Origin: Deltaproteobacteria bacterium
GTDB taxonomy: Bacteria > Desulfobacterota > Syntrophia > Syntrophales > JAFGHS01
NCBI GenBank assembly: GCA_016928025.1
Contig: JAFGLN010000023.1
Span: forward strand, 22,200-86,199
Direction of reading: 5' to 3'
DNA length: 64,000 nt
In this document: positions 1-10,593 of the stretch, piece by piece
Numbering within the stretch: the first letter of the stretch is position 1
How the letters are laid out: each line of letters begins with the position of its first letter
The notes under the pieces: generated by a model
What the model was told of the DNA's origin: nothing
What the model saw: the letters and a program-made list of their open reading frames with translations, nothing else
Database searches by the model: none
Program-made: the position numbers and the translations under genes

Positions 1-33
1 ATCGGCGACACGATCAGCCCTCTTAAACGGCAT
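1..33 (-). CDS. rbfA: RbfA, ribosome-binding factor A (N-terminal 11 codons only)
   Basis: The gene starts at the ATG read on the minus strand at 33-31 and runs off the left edge of the window. The visible residues MPFKRADRVAD match the conserved start of RbfA, which binds the 30S subunit and helps mature the 5' end of 16S rRNA. The start overlaps the last codons of the upstream ylxP gene, as expected for translational coupling. The order infB-ylxP-rbfA is the usual one for this operon. Only 11 residues are visible, so the call depends on that short match plus gene order. Confidence 0.75.
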   Translation of the reverse strand, partial: MPFKRADRVAD

Positions 34-361
34 CGTATTTGCCTTCAATATAATGACTGGGATCCATCCAGTCGGAAAAATGCGAAATTTCAAATTTCGT
101 ATTGATGATTTCGGCCAGTTTCATACGGTCTATAAATCTCAGAATATGATCGATCTTGGCGTTAATATAACCGGTGTCGTTACCGACGACACTGAATCCG
201 ACTTTTGCTTTTTTCCAGTTGTCATTGTCGCCGACCTCCGCAATGGATACATTAAACTCGTTTTGTGTCCGTTTAATGATGCGGCTTAAGACGCCTCTTT
301 TCTCTTTGAGAGAATTACATCCCACGATCCGCAACTCGATCAATCCGATTCCCACAACCAT
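23..361 (-). CDS. ylxP: YlxP/DUF503 family protein
   Basis: This 112-residue protein belongs to the DUF503 (YlxP-like) family, typically about 95-115 residues and found between infB and rbfA. It opens with a hydrophobic beta strand and contains the characteristic stretch SLKEKRGVLSRIIKR near residues 17-31, then FNVSIAEVGD. The family is linked to ribosome biogenesis mostly through its position in the operon, and no enzymatic role is established. It begins 19 bases after infB ends and its stop codon lies inside the rbfA start region, so the genes are very likely co-transcribed. Confidence 0.88.
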   Translation of the reverse strand: MVVGIGLIELRIVGCNSLKEKRGVLSRIIKRTQNEFNVSIAEVGDNDNWKKAKVGFSVVGNDTGYINAKIDHILRFIDRMKLAEIINTKFEISHFSDWMDPSHYIEGKYDAV

Positions 362-380
362 GATGCCGGTGACTCTTTAA

Positions 381-3053
381 TTATAATGTTCTTTCAATTT
401 TTTCATTAATGTAAGACTCGATAATATCCCCCGGCCTGACATCGTTGAAATTTTCTATGCCGATACCACATTCAAACCCGAACGTCACCTCCCGCACGTC
501 ATCCTTGAATCTTTTCAGGGAGAAGATTTTACCGTCATAGACGACGACGCCGTCTCTGACCAGCTTGAGCTGGGCGTTTCGGGATATTTTACCATCGGTT
601 ACATAGCTGCCGGCAATGGTGCCCACCCGGGGGACTTTGAACAGTTCCCTTACCTCGGCCCGTCCTTGGACCACTTCCTTATAGATCGGTTCCAACAGGC
701 CTTCCATCGCCGCTTTCACGTCGGCGATGACGTTGTAAATAATGTCATAGAGCTTGATCTCCACGCCTTCCTGCTCGGCCAACTCCATAACTCTTGCATC
801 CGGTCGGACATTAAAGCCGATAATAACGGCATCGGATGCCGAGGCGAGCATCACATCGGTTTCCGTAACGGTTCCCGTGGAACTATGAATAATTTTCAGC
901 TTGATGTCCGAGGTGCTTAGCTTATTTAAGGCCTCCGTCAGGGCTTCGATTGATCCCTGGACGTCTCCTTTGATAATCACATTCAGGTCCTTCACGCCTT
1001 CTTTGATTTTTTCATACAACTGCTCAAGAGTGATCTTGGACGATCTGGAAAGCTCCTTTTCCCTTTCTTTTCTGATCCAGTAATCCGCAATATTCCGCGC
1101 CTTCTTTTCATCCTCAATATTCACGAACTCCATGCCCACCTGAGGGACTCTTGAAAAACCGATCACTTCAACCGGCATGGACGGGCCTGCTTCTTTAACC
1201 CGCTGTCCCTGATCATTGATCATGGCCCGCACTCGGCCGGCTTCCGTTCGTGATACAAATGCCGCCCCTTCGCGCAAGGTGCCTTCCTGGATTAAGACCG
1301 TCGCAACGGGTCCTCTTCCCCGGTCGAGTTTCGCTTCAATGACGACGCCGCGGGCCGGTATATCATGATCGGCCCGTAATTCCATAATATCAGCCTGAAG
1401 AAGAATCATTTCGAGAAGGTCTTCAATCCCCTGTTTCTGCTTGGCCGATACTTCACACATAATGGTATCGCCACCCCATTCTTCCGATACGAGATTATAT
1501 TCCGTCAGCACCTGTTTGATTTTTCCCGGATCCGCGCCGGGTTTATCGATTTTATTGATGGCGACGATAATCGGTACACCCGCCACACGAGAATGATTGA
1601 TGGCTTCAATGGTCTGTTCCATGACGCCGTCATCGGCGGCGACGACAAGGACGACGATGTCTGTTACCTTTGCGCCTCTGGCCCTCATGGCCGTAAAAGC
1701 TTCGTGACCCGGTGTGTCAAGGAAGACAATATCCCGGTCTTTAATATGAACGTGATAAGCGCCGATGGCCTGGGTGATACCACCCGCTTCGCCGTCAATA
1801 ATATTGGTTTGCCTGACGGCGTCGAGCAGGGATGTCTTTCCGTGATCGACGTGCCCCATGATTGTCACCACCGGTGCTCGCGGTTTCAGATTTTTGATTT
1901 CCCCTTCAGCTTTCTGCAGCGATTCATCGAATTCATAATCGGCTTGTTCCACCTGGTATCCGAATTCATGGGCAATGAGGACAGCCGCGTCATAATCAAT
2001 GGGTTGGTTGATCGTCACCATCAAACCGAGTCCCATGAGTTTGTTAATAACTTCATTGGCTTTGGCGCTCATTCTTTTGGCCAGTTCGGCAACGGTGATT
2101 GCTTCGCCGATTTTAAGCCTCCTTTTGATCGGCTTCGGGACGGTAATGAGAGTCTTTTTCATTTTGGCGACGGCCGTTTTCTTCTCATCCCGCCATTTGT
2201 TCGGTCTTTCTTCCCTTTCCTTATCTTCCCGGCGGTCTTTTTTATCGACAAGCTTTTTAATGAAAGCCTTTTTCTTCGTCGGGGCGGGTTCGTCCATTAA
2301 AACTTCGACGGGCCTCTTCCCTTTTTTCTTCAACCGCTCCGCTGCAGCTGCCGGCGTTTCCGCTTTCGCAGGCTCGGCGTCTTTAACGATCTTCAGCTCC
2401 GGCTTCGGAGTAATTTCCTTTTTGTCCTCTTTGGGGAGGGGGCGTTCATCTTTCGGTGCAGCCTTTTGTCCTTCTACCTTCTTGAGGGTCATTTTGACCA
2501 CTTCTGCGGATGCTTCCGGTTGGTCCTTCTCCAGAGCCGACCGTTTCTTCTCAATGACTTTTGCTTCTACCGGGGGCTGCTTTTCCGCTTTGGCTTCAAC
2601 CGGTACCGTTTCAGCCGGTTCCTTTTGGGGGAGTTCTTTTGCCGGCGGCGCCTTGGCCGGTTCAATCAGAGGCTCGGTTTCCTTTGCTTCTTTTGCTTTT
2701 GAGGTAATACCTTCAGATGCGGGGACTTCTTTCTGCGGCTTTTTGGCTTTTTTCAATTCCGTTTGGTCAGGTGGCGCTTCTTCTTCCGCTTCTTTTATTG
2801 CCGGTTTTTCTTTAATTTCCTCTATGGGGGGACGAACGGCTCTTCTTCTGATTACGGTGGATTTAATTCGCTGTTCCACCATTTCCGTGGGTTCTTTAGA
2901 GGACAGTGCCTGCTGAATCCTCTCTAACTCGCTGTCTTCCAGTGTGCTTGAATGGGACTTTACGGCGATTCCCAACTTTTCCAAACGGGAGATGAGTTCT
3001 TTATTTTCCATACCCATCTCTTTAGCCAATTCATAAACTCTTTTCTTCGGCAT
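381..3053 (-). CDS. infB: Translation initiation factor IF-2
   Basis: IF-2 is the GTPase that places initiator fMet-tRNA on the 30S subunit and promotes subunit joining. The protein is about 890 residues. An N-terminal IF2_N helix domain ([18 protein letters not shown]) is followed by a long, charged, low-complexity linker rich in Lys, Glu, Pro and Ala (about residues 55-300). A second IF2_N domain comes next, then the GTPase with the P-loop [17 protein letters not shown] and NKID motifs, and the C-terminal beta-barrel domains. An upstream TTG at 3068 is in frame, but the ATG at 3053 directly precedes the conserved PKKRVYELA start and is preferred. It lies 67 bases after nusA. No ylxR or L7Ae-like gene sits between nusA and infB here. 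Confidence 0.97.
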   Translation of the reverse strand: MPKKRVYELAKEMGMENKELISRLEKLGIAVKSHSSTLEDSELERIQQALSSKEPTEMVEQRIKSTVIRRRAVRPPIEEIKEKPAIKEAEEEAPPDQTELKKAKKPQKEVPASEGITSKAKEAKETEPLIEPAKAPPAKELPQKEPAETVPVEAKAEKQPPVEAKVIEKKRSALEKDQPEASAEVVKMTLKKVEGQKAAPKDERPLPKEDKKEITPKPELKIVKDAEPAKAETPAAAAERLKKKGKRPVEVLMDEPAPTKKKAFIKKLVDKKDRREDKEREERPNKWRDEKKTAVAKMKKTLITVPKPIKRRLKIGEAITVAELAKRMSAKANEVINKLMGLGLMVTINQPIDYDAAVLIAHEFGYQVEQADYEFDESLQKAEGEIKNLKPRAPVVTIMGHVDHGKTSLLDAVRQTNIIDGEAGGITQAIGAYHVHIKDRDIVFLDTPGHEAFTAMRARGAKVTDIVVLVVAADDGVMEQTIEAINHSRVAGVPIIVAINKIDKPGADPGKIKQVLTEYNLVSEEWGGDTIMCEVSAKQKQGIEDLLEMILLQADIMELRADHDIPARGVVIEAKLDRGRGPVATVLIQEGTLREGAAFVSRTEAGRVRAMINDQGQRVKEAGPSMPVEVIGFSRVPQVGMEFVNIEDEKKARNIADYWIRKEREKELSRSSKITLEQLYEKIKEGVKDLNVIIKGDVQGSIEALTEALNKLSTSDIKLKIIHSSTGTVTETDVMLASASDAVIIGFNVRPDARVMELAEQEGVEIKLYDIIYNVIADVKAAMEGLLEPIYKEVVQGRAEVRELFKVPRVGTIAGSYVTDGKISRNAQLKLVRDGVVVYDGKIFSLKRFKDDVREVTFGFECGIGIENFNDVRPGDIIESYINEKIERTL

Positions 3054-3120
3054 GCGTAAAACCCCCAATAATCTCTCTTCCTGATTAAATAAAAGGATAT
3101 TTAATCCGTTTCACTGAATC

Positions 3121-4383
3121 TTATGCATTTTTCTTTTCGAATGCTTCCTGATCAATAATCTTACCGGCTTCTTCAATCCACATGGAGGCCGTTTTTTGGC
3201 CGACACCTTGTATCATGGATAACGATTCGGCATCCATTGTAGCGATCATGGCAACGCTTTTCAAACCTTCCTTAAAGAGACGTTCCGCCATGGCTTCGCC
3301 GATTCCCGGTATCTTCATCAAAGAGGCATGTCCTTGTTCTTCCTGTTTTACCGCCATAGATTCACTTTTAACATCGATTTTCCATCCCGTTAATTTTACG
3401 GCCAGGCGGACATTTTGTCCGTTCTTGCCGATGGCTAAGGATAATTGATCATCCGGTACAATGACTTCCATCGAGCGGTTTTCTTCATCCAGAAATACCT
3501 TGTCGACCTTAGCCGGTGCCAGCGCACTGCAGACGTACTTTGCCTGATCATCCGACGCCGGGACAATGTCTATTTTTTCACCCTTCAATTCCTGCACAAC
3601 ACTCTGCACACGAGAGCCCCGCATGCCGACGCAGGCGCCTACGGGATCAATATCTTTATCCTTTGTTTTAACGGATATCTTTGCCCGTTTACCCGGTTCT
3701 CTGGAAACATCAACAATTTCGATGAGGCCTTCGGAAATTTCCGGCACTTCCAATTCAAAGAGTGCCTTCAAGAATCCCGGATGCGTCCGCGAGAGGATGA
3801 TCTGCGGTCCTTTGGCGATTTTTTTTACATCAATGATATAGGCCCGGATGCGGTCTCCTCTTTTATATCCTTCGCGAAAGATCTGTTCAGACGGCGGAAT
3901 GATGCCTTCCGTCCTGCCGATATTTACAATAATGCTGCCTCCTTCAAATCGTTGGACGAAACCGCTGATGATTTCGTTTTTTCTCCCTTTATATTCGTCA
4001 TAGATATTGTTTCGCTCCGCATCCTTAACCCGTTGAATAATGATCTGTTTCGCTGTTTGTGCGGCGATTCTCCCGAAGGTGCTGGTTTCGATTTTCATAC
4101 CGAGACTGTCGCCCAGTTGTGCTTCTTCATCGAAATTTTCTCGAGCTTCTTTCAAGGAGATCTGGGTATCCTCGTCAAGGGCTTTTTCAACCACTGTTTT
4201 AAACAGAAATACCTCGATTTCTCCGGCCTCTTCATTGTAATGGGCTTCAATATCTACATGCTGTCCCATTTTTTTCCGGGCAGCGGTCAGCATCGCGGTT
4301 TCTAAAACCTCAACGATGATGTTCTTATCGATGCCTTTATCCTTACCCATCTGTTCGATCAGACGTTTAAGTTCTGGGAACAT
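3121..4383 (-). CDS. nusA: Transcription termination/antitermination factor NusA
   Basis: NusA binds RNA polymerase and nascent RNA to control pausing, termination and antitermination. The 420 residues show the N-terminal polymerase-binding domain, an S1 domain (ISGFVQRFEGGSIIVNIGR, near residue 140), two KH domains including the hallmark DPVGACVGMRGSRVQ and the second KH motif LAIGKNGQNVRLA, and a helix-hairpin-helix C-terminus (MKIPGIGEAMAERL, about residue 350 onward). The start ATG is preceded by GGAGG. It lies 130 bases downstream of rimP in the conserved rimP-nusA-infB order. Confidence 0.97.
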   Translation of the reverse strand: MFPELKRLIEQMGKDKGIDKNIIVEVLETAMLTAARKKMGQHVDIEAHYNEEAGEIEVFLFKTVVEKALDEDTQISLKEARENFDEEAQLGDSLGMKIETSTFGRIAAQTAKQIIIQRVKDAERNNIYDEYKGRKNEIISGFVQRFEGGSIIVNIGRTEGIIPPSEQIFREGYKRGDRIRAYIIDVKKIAKGPQIILSRTHPGFLKALFELEVPEISEGLIEIVDVSREPGKRAKISVKTKDKDIDPVGACVGMRGSRVQSVVQELKGEKIDIVPASDDQAKYVCSALAPAKVDKVFLDEENRSMEVIVPDDQLSLAIGKNGQNVRLAVKLTGWKIDVKSESMAVKQEEQGHASLMKIPGIGEAMAERLFKEGLKSVAMIATMDAESLSMIQGVGQKTASMWIEEAGKIIDQEAFEKKNA

Positions 4384-4513
4384 TAAAAATCCTCCATTTT
4401 AAGCTGAAAAACGTGTGATGATTTCCATCCCGATCAGATTCAAAAATATCATTTCCAGCCATGCCGGAAACGTTCTGACGGATGTTAACAATAAAACCTT
4501 AACCTGATTGTTT

Positions 4514-4981
4514 TTAAAACGTTTCTTCGAGATGTGCCTTCGTAACCAGTTCTCTGGGAATACGATAAGATTTTCCCGATACCGAGACAAGCAGGATTTT
4601 GTCTCCTTTTTCATCTAATAAATCGATCAGTATTCCGCGAAAATTCCTTACCCCTTCCAGCTTTTCTTTAACTTTGACATTAATGTCACGGCCTTTGAAT
4701 TTTATAAAATCCTTGTCTCGTTCAATCGGCCGATTGAATCCCGGTGAAGATACCTCAAGGGTATAAGGGCCCGGGGGAATATCATGAACGTCCAGGATGT
4801 CGCCAAGCTGATTGCTGATTTCCGCGCAGTCATCAATGGTAACCCCCCCATCCTTATCAAGATAGAGCCTGACCAGCCAACGCAATTTCATTCTGAAACA
4901 TTCAACGTAAATCAAGTCCATCCCTTCAGATTCTACAACAGGCTCTGCGAGGCGCCGGATTTCTTCACGGTATGATTCCAT
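4514..4981 (-). CDS. rimP: Ribosome maturation factor RimP
   Basis: RimP assists 30S subunit maturation. With the ATG at 4981 the product is 155 residues (MESYREEIRRLAEPV...), the normal family length of about 150. It carries the signature LRLYLDKDGG-like strand (VRLYLDKDGGVTIDDC) and the PGPYTLEVSSPGFNRPI motif near residues 75-90. The reading frame is open for 16 codons further upstream, but that part overlaps a terminator hairpin and has no family similarity, so the internal ATG is chosen. It is the first gene of the nusA-infB operon. Confidence 0.95.
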   Translation of the reverse strand: MESYREEIRRLAEPVVESEGMDLIYVECFRMKLRWLVRLYLDKDGGVTIDDCAEISNQLGDILDVHDIPPGPYTLEVSSPGFNRPIERDKDFIKFKGRDINVKVKEKLEGVRNFRGILIDLLDEKGDKILLVSVSGKSYRIPRELVTKAHLEETF

Positions 4982-5004
4982 GGTTATCTCCGCATCATCG
5001 TACG

Positions 5005-5030
5005 AAAAAAAAAGTGGGCAAAGGCCCACT
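5005..5030 (-). terminator. Intrinsic terminator/attenuator in the rimP-nusA leader
   Basis: On the minus strand there is a perfect 7-bp hairpin (AGTGGGC / GCCCACT with a 4-base loop, 5013-5030), followed directly by eight T residues (5012-5005). It ends only 24 bases before the rimP start codon, leaving no room for a promoter between hairpin and gene. Either it ends transcription of the HEAT-repeat gene 220 bases upstream, or it attenuates the rimP-nusA-infB operon. The second is attractive because NusA itself modulates intrinsic termination. The 220-base gap at 5031-5250 shows no other gene. Confidence 0.7.
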
Positions 5031-5250
5031 CATCGATAGAACACGACGATTTTGCAGATTTTCTAACACAAAAATGTTCGTGATGCAAGAGAAAATTATG
5101 TATTTATAAAGTCTTTGTGTGAAGAGATGATAATTGGCAAACAAAGTTTAGCGGTAAAAGAAAGCTTCATCCGTTCTGCCTGGACGGAAAGTATTTTAAT
5201 GGTCATTGAAGGATTTATTTAGATAAGCTTTTCCGCTGAGAAGATAGCTC

Positions 5251-7449
5251 TTATGAATGGTTTGCCGCATCCATTTTTGGATGCTTTTTCCTAATCGATG
5301 TCAAAGCTTTTCCGGCGGCGATCTTCAGTTTTTCGGGGTAGGCCCGGAGGCGCAGGAAGGAACCGGAGTCTGCTATTTCCGATAGGCAGGGTATGGCTGC
5401 GGAAGAACCGATTGTTCCCAGGGCAGAGCAAATCTTTTCTTCCAGTTGAGACCGGAGAGATGTCACAACCAATGGCCTCGATTTTAAAATGTCAATCAGA
5501 TCGGCAATAATATCATCACATTTAGCGTTACCGATGGCCTCAATGATATCAAGTTTAAATTGATCGTCAGCATCAGCCAGGGCGGATATGAACATCTGTC
5601 CCCGCTTTGTTCCTCCCGTTCGATAAATGCTTTTTAATGCTTCCTGCTTCAGCCGGTTGTCTTTGTGGCGCATGAGGGGCTCAAGCGCGGCGGCACTTTC
5701 TTCATTGCCGATCTGCCCCATTAAGTAGGCGAGGTTGCGCAGATAATACCAGGGTTCATCATTGTTGATTCTACCCTTGATGAAGGGAATCGCTGTCGGT
5801 CCGAAGTCGATGACGAGATGCATGATATGAACTCGCTCATCACTGTTTTCGGTGTCCCGAAGAATGTCGAGCAGAAAGTTCAACGCTTTCTCGCCCAGCC
5901 GGACCAGTAACCGGCCGGCGGAGACTTGTTTGTCCGGCGAGTTTTTGCGAAATGCTTCATAAAGACGTTGAATATGATCTTTGCTTGCCAGTTTGCTAAT
6001 GACGGTGGAGGCGTTATTGCGAATCTTGTCGTTTTTTTCCAGTATACCACAGCTGATATCGTTGAAAACATCCAGGACAGGAATGGCTTCTTCAAATTTT
6101 CCGGCGTCGATCATATGATCAATGAGGCTTTGCAGCTTGATGCAGATCTTTTGATAGGTGGGCATGGCGATGGTTTCATCCTTGACCCACTGGGCCAAAC
6201 GGTCGGAAGACCGTTCGATCATTTCCATTTGCCTCCCCGGGGCGAGACTCTCCAGAATATCGATCAAGGCTTCAGATTCCCGGAAGCGTACCTCGGCATC
6301 TTCGCTGAACATATTTTTGATGAGACGATCGACGATGATTCCTATCGTTTCTTCCTGCTTTTGTTCAAAAAGCTGATCGATAATCTTCGGCAATACAGAC
6401 ATTAAAGAGGTATTCAATGACGGCGTTCTTTCTTCTTTTACAAGCATGCCAAGGGCTTCCTGAAGATCAATAGCCCGACTTTGATGTTCCGGGGTATCTG
6501 CGTTTGGGTTACTATGGTTGCCGGAGGACGGGCTCCCGGTATGTGTAGTCTGTTCTTCCCCCATGTCCGTCCGCGACAATTCCTTGGCGAGATACTCCAT
6601 CAACATTCCCCCGAAGAGATGTTCGATATTTTGGGTATCCAGTTGGCGGGTTATGCCCTGACCGACGGCGGCAAGAGACTTGCCGATGTCTTTTGACAAC
6701 AGATCCTGATCCCGCACATCCAGACGGCCGGCCACTTTATCCACAAGCATCATCAAATTTACTATTTTATCAGACTTTTCTCTGATGGTTGAGTCACCGG
6801 CGTCGGCCATAATTTGTGATAACCCGGTATGAAAAATCCGGGATATGCGCTCCGGATTGTCGGCCTTTTCTTGCAGTTGCTGCAGATCATCAAGGGATAC
6901 AAAATCGGCGTTCATGAGGTATTGAGAAATCTGATCGTCTGTAATATCGAGATTTGAAATGATTTTATGATTCTTGTCGACCGCGACATAGACCTTTTGA
7001 TCGAGATCGATGTGCGACAAATGATGGTCGGCCATAATCTTTTGCAGGCCGCCCTCATCTTTTATAGTTTCAGGCTTTTTCGACAGCAACTCGATGAAGG
7101 TGCCGAGGTCTTCCTTTGACAGTTCTTTGTTGAAGGTGATGCTTTTAGCGCCGAAACCGGTCAGAAGATCCGATAAGGCTTTGATGTAAGGTTTTTCCTG
7201 ATCCTTCTGGGGTAAAAGCTCGTCGTTAATCAGGATATTTTTCTCGGATTCCGCCAGAGTCAGGGATGTGGTTTGATCCATAACATCCATGATGCTGGAA
7301 TACAACCTTTGGATGGTTGATATAATGGTCGCACTTGTCGGCGGATAAAGACGGATATTTTTGATGGCCGTATTGAAAATCGTAAGTGTCTCCAGCACTT
7401 TTTGCTTCGCTTGTAAATCTTCCATAGCGCTTATTCCGAATGCATTCAC
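5251..7449 (-). CDS. HEAT-repeat domain protein
   Basis: This 732-residue protein has no signal peptide or membrane segment. Its C-terminal part (about residues 530-720) is a run of HEAT-like helical pairs, for example LLDILRDTENSDERVHIMHL, a segment ending YLMGQIGNEESAAALEPLM, and an ALGTIGSSAAIPCL unit. The N-terminal half is mostly helical and contains IRLYPPTSATI. Repeats of this type form curved protein-binding scaffolds. No catalytic motif was seen, so no specific function is given. The start could be the ATG at 7449 or the one at 7425 (MEDLQAKQ), which has a GGAA-type ribosome site. It is on the same strand as the tRNA-Gly gene upstream and the rimP operon downstream. Confidence 0.75.
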   Translation of the reverse strand: MNAFGISAMEDLQAKQKVLETLTIFNTAIKNIRLYPPTSATIISTIQRLYSSIMDVMDQTTSLTLAESEKNILINDELLPQKDQEKPYIKALSDLLTGFGAKSITFNKELSKEDLGTFIELLSKKPETIKDEGGLQKIMADHHLSHIDLDQKVYVAVDKNHKIISNLDITDDQISQYLMNADFVSLDDLQQLQEKADNPERISRIFHTGLSQIMADAGDSTIREKSDKIVNLMMLVDKVAGRLDVRDQDLLSKDIGKSLAAVGQGITRQLDTQNIEHLFGGMLMEYLAKELSRTDMGEEQTTHTGSPSSGNHSNPNADTPEHQSRAIDLQEALGMLVKEERTPSLNTSLMSVLPKIIDQLFEQKQEETIGIIVDRLIKNMFSEDAEVRFRESEALIDILESLAPGRQMEMIERSSDRLAQWVKDETIAMPTYQKICIKLQSLIDHMIDAGKFEEAIPVLDVFNDISCGILEKNDKIRNNASTVISKLASKDHIQRLYEAFRKNSPDKQVSAGRLLVRLGEKALNFLLDILRDTENSDERVHIMHLVIDFGPTAIPFIKGRINNDEPWYYLRNLAYLMGQIGNEESAAALEPLMRHKDNRLKQEALKSIYRTGGTKRGQMFISALADADDQFKLDIIEAIGNAKCDDIIADLIDILKSRPLVVTSLRSQLEEKICSALGTIGSSAAIPCLSEIADSGSFLRLRAYPEKLKIAAGKALTSIRKKHPKMDAANHS

Positions 7450-7907
7450 ATCGCTCGAACCCTTTGATGATGAGGTAAGACAATATCATGAGATGGTGAT
7501 GGACATGAAGACATCGCAAGAGGTGTACCGAGAAGACCGACTTTTAAACCATCATTTAACATTGCCGCCGGTGACTCACTGCGAACCCCACGGACCAATC
7601 CCAACCCCCGAAAAGTGCCTTGAGTTCTGTTTGTAATGCTTTTTGTGTCATTTAACAGAAGTTCCTCCATGCACTAATCATTCCAATTATTTCATGAGCA
7701 TCTTTATTTTTAAACAGGTTTTGGTGGTGATTAGTGTGTGGCAGACTTGGATGGAGTGCAATGGTGTTGGTTATGCAACCATTTGTAATATATGAAGATA
7801 CATCTTTTAATTGCCAGTTTTAAAAAAAATAGGTGATTGATGCGCGGCCACAAACGGCTGGATGATTGCCGAAAGGAGATGCAGGAATGGAAATGCGAAT
7901 GATAATC
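7450..7907. other. Intergenic stretch between the HEAT-repeat gene and tRNA-Gly
   Basis: These 458 bases hold no convincing gene. A run of eight T residues on the minus strand (plus-strand A run near 7824-7831) lies about 80 bases downstream of the tRNA 3' end and could mark its terminator, but I see no strong stem before it. A short minus-strand frame at 7446-7670 has no recognisable similarity. Confidence 0.4.
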
Positions 7908-7982
<75 letters not shown>

Positions 7983-8044
7983 CTTCGATTGGCTGCCAAT
8001 GAGACCGGGGCGCATCTTATTAATCAACACCCCTGTTTGTCAAG

Positions 8045-9337
8045 TTATTTTCGCGAAACTCTCGCTGTGACGGATTCTCCATGCCCGCCGAGCCCTTCGA
8101 GCTCCGCGAGCCTCACGGTCGGCGCGCTGTATTTATCCAGGGCGTCCCGGGAAAAGGAAATCACGCTGGTTCGTTTGACAAAATCATATACGCCCAGAGG
8201 CGATGAGAAACGGGCCGATCCTCCCGTGGGCAGGATATGGTTTGGTCCGGCGAGGTAGTCGCCCAGGACGGCGGGCGTATGGTATCCCAGCAGGACGGCG
8301 CCCGCATTTTTGATTCGGTCCAGAATCGACTGCGGATTTTCCACCATCAGCTCCAGATGTTCGGGTGCTAATTGATCGGCTATCTCGACGGCTTCGGTGA
8401 GATCTTTCGTGACAACGATGGCGCCGAAATCATGGAGTGCTTTTCCGGCGATAGCTTTCCTTAAAAGGACCTCAAGCCGGCGGTCGATTTCCCCCGCTGC
8501 TTTGATCGCAAAGGATTCATCCGGTGTCAGCAGAATCGCACTGGCCAGTGCATCATGTTCCGCCTGCGCCAGCATGTCGGCGGCGACAAAGGCGGGATCC
8601 GTTTTGCCGTCGGAAATGATGATGACCTCGCTGGGACCGGCGATCATATCGATGGCCGTTTGTCCGTAAACCATCTTTTTGGCCGTTGTCACATAGGCGT
8701 TGCCGGGACCGACGATTTTGTCCACCCGGGGGACGGATTCGGTACCGTAAGCCAGGGCCGCGATGGCCTGGGCGCCGCCGATTCTGTAAACGCTTTGAAT
8801 ACCGCAGATGGTTACGGCTGTCGCCATCAGGGGGTGGATCGTGCCGCCTCTGGTCGGCGTCGCCAGGATGACATCGCGGACGCCGGCGATTTTTGCGGGA
8901 ATGGCGGCCATCAGAACCGTTGAGGGATAGGCGGCCGTACCGCCCGGGGCGTAAATCCCCACCCGCTCCAGAGGCAAAACGCGCTGCCCGAGTTGAATGC
9001 CCGATTCGTCCGAAAAAGACCAGCTTTCAATGGTTTGTTTTTCATGAAATCGCTCAATGCGGCCGGCGGCCAGTTTCAGGGCGTCAGTGTCTTTTTCCGC
9101 TGTCTGGGAGGCTGCCTTTTGAATTTCTTCCTCCGACAGCATGACGCTGGCCGTGCTGAGCTCATAGCCGTCAAATTTTTCCGTGTATTCGAAAAGGGCC
9201 TTGTCGCCGTTGGAGGCGACACGATCGATGATATCCTTGACGGTGGTCCAGATTGTCTCGTCGGAAAGGCGGCCCCGTTCGACGATTTTGTTTAACTGTG
9301 ATTTGAATTGCGGGCTGTTTGTTCTGATGACCTTCAT
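8045..9337 (-). CDS. hisD: Histidinol dehydrogenase
   Basis: HisD catalyses the last two steps of histidine synthesis, oxidising L-histidinol to L-histidine with two NAD+ and a zinc ion. The 430-residue length is normal. Diagnostic segments are [16 protein letters not shown] (about residue 205), [14 protein letters not shown], the zinc-site region [11 protein letters not shown], and [10 protein letters not shown]. Its ATG overlaps the murA stop codon by four bases, so it is translationally coupled to murA. No other his gene is nearby. Location in a prfA-prmC-murA cluster is, from general knowledge, common in this bacterial group. Confidence 0.96.
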   Translation of the reverse strand: MKVIRTNSPQFKSQLNKIVERGRLSDETIWTTVKDIIDRVASNGDKALFEYTEKFDGYELSTASVMLSEEEIQKAASQTAEKDTDALKLAAGRIERFHEKQTIESWSFSDESGIQLGQRVLPLERVGIYAPGGTAAYPSTVLMAAIPAKIAGVRDVILATPTRGGTIHPLMATAVTICGIQSVYRIGGAQAIAALAYGTESVPRVDKIVGPGNAYVTTAKKMVYGQTAIDMIAGPSEVIIISDGKTDPAFVAADMLAQAEHDALASAILLTPDESFAIKAAGEIDRRLEVLLRKAIAGKALHDFGAIVVTKDLTEAVEIADQLAPEHLELMVENPQSILDRIKNAGAVLLGYHTPAVLGDYLAGPNHILPTGGSARFSSPLGVYDFVKRTSVISFSRDALDKYSAPTVRLAELEGLGGHGESVTARVSRK

Positions 9338-10593
9338 TTGGTTTCCCTGACCCTTCTGATATCGGCGCCTAAAGCCGAAAATTTCTTCTCAATGTCCTCA
9401 TAACCTCTGTCGATATGATAAACCCGGGACACTTCGGTGCGACCTTCAGCGACCAGTCCCGCCAGAATGAGCGAGGCCGATGCCCGCAGGTCCGTTGCCA
9501 TAACCGGCGCTCCTCGAAGGTGATCAATGCCCTTGACGATGGCTCTGTTGCCTTCGATCATAATATCGGCTCCCATCCGCATCAGCTCGCCGACGTGCAT
9601 GAACCGGTTTTCGAAAACCGTTTCCGTAATGACGCTCAGTCCACCGGCGATCGTCATGAAGGAAAGCATCTGGGCCTGGAGATCCGTAGGAAACCCCGGG
9701 TAGGGTTGGGTCTTCATGTCCACGCTTTTTGTTTTTTTGCGGCCGAGCGCCCGGATCCCGCCATCAATAGATGTTATCTCTATGCCGGTGCTCCGGAGCT
9801 TTGTAATGACGGTTTCCAAATGAGACGGATTGCACCCCAGAATCCGTATGTCCCCCCGGGTCATTCCCGCGGCAATCAGGAACGTTCCCGCTTCGATCCG
9901 ATCGGGAATAACCGAAGCTTCAACCGACGATAATTTCTTCACGCCGTCGATCCTGATGACGTCCGTCCCCGCACCGGATATTTTTGCCCCCATACCGATT
10001 AAAACATCGGCAAGATTGACGATCTCCGGTTCTTTGGCGGCGTTTTCCAGGAGGGTGGTCCCTTCGGCCAGGCAGGCGGCCATCATAATGTTTTCCGTTC
10101 CTGTGACGGTCGGCATGTCGAAATAGATGGTGCTGCCCTTCAGTCGCTTCGACCTGGCTTCAATGTATCCTTCCTTGATGTCCACTTCCGCGCCCATATC
10201 CCGGAGGGCCTTGATATGCAGATTGACAGGCCTTGCACCAATGGCACAACCTCCGGGAAGGGATACTCTGGCTTGACCCATCCGGGCCACAAGAGGACCG
10301 AGAACCAGGATGGAGGCCCGCATGGTCTTGACCAAGTCATAGGATGCCTCGCAATGGTTAATATGGTCCGCGTTGACCCTGATCGTTGTTCCGTTTGTTT
10401 CAATCTTGGCGCCGATGCTGATTAACAGCTTTTTGATGGTTTTGATATCCACGAGGTCCGGGATATTATGGAACGTATTCCAGCCCATCGTGAGGAGTGC
10501 GGCGGCCATGACGGGCAGTGCCGCATTTTTGGCACCGCTGATCTGCACATCCCCGGAGAGTTTCTTTCCGCCGTTAATGATGATCTTATCCAT
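9334..10593 (-). CDS. murA: UDP-N-acetylglucosamine 1-carboxyvinyltransferase
   Basis: MurA transfers enolpyruvate from PEP to UDP-GlcNAc, the first committed step of peptidoglycan synthesis in the cytoplasm. The 419-residue protein begins with the typical strand [23 protein letters not shown] (given here in part). It retains the active-site cysteine in [11 protein letters not shown], so it should be fosfomycin-sensitive if expressed. C-terminal motifs include [10 protein letters not shown] and [13 protein letters not shown]. It overlaps prmC by eight bases at its start and hisD by four bases at its end. Confidence 0.97.
   Translation of the reverse strand: MDKIIINGGKKLSGDVQISGAKNAALPVMAAALLTMGWNTFHNIPDLVDIKTIKKLLISIGAKIETNGTTIRVNADHINHCEASYDLVKTMRASILVLGPLVARMGQARVSLPGGCAIGARPVNLHIKALRDMGAEVDIKEGYIEARSKRLKGSTIYFDMPTVTGTENIMMAACLAEGTTLLENAAKEPEIVNLADVLIGMGAKISGAGTDVIRIDGVKKLSSVEASVIPDRIEAGTFLIAAGMTRGDIRILGCNPSHLETVITKLRSTGIEITSIDGGIRALGRKKTKSVDMKTQPYPGFPTDLQAQMLSFMTIAGGLSVITETVFENRFMHVGELMRMGADIMIEGNRAIVKGIDHLRGAPVMATDLRASASLILAGLVAEGRTEVSRVYHIDRGYEDIEKKFSALGADIRRVRETK

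Noticed and set aside
1999..2916. Long plus-strand open frame opposite infB
   Set aside because: It lies antisense to the charged linker of a certain infB gene; its Ser/Phe-rich composition is that of a mirror frame and it has no family similarity.
7446..7670. 74-codon minus-strand frame downstream of tRNA-Gly
   Set aside because: No ribosome site, no recognisable similarity and it overlaps the start of the HEAT-repeat gene; it may be a relic, but nothing supports a gene.
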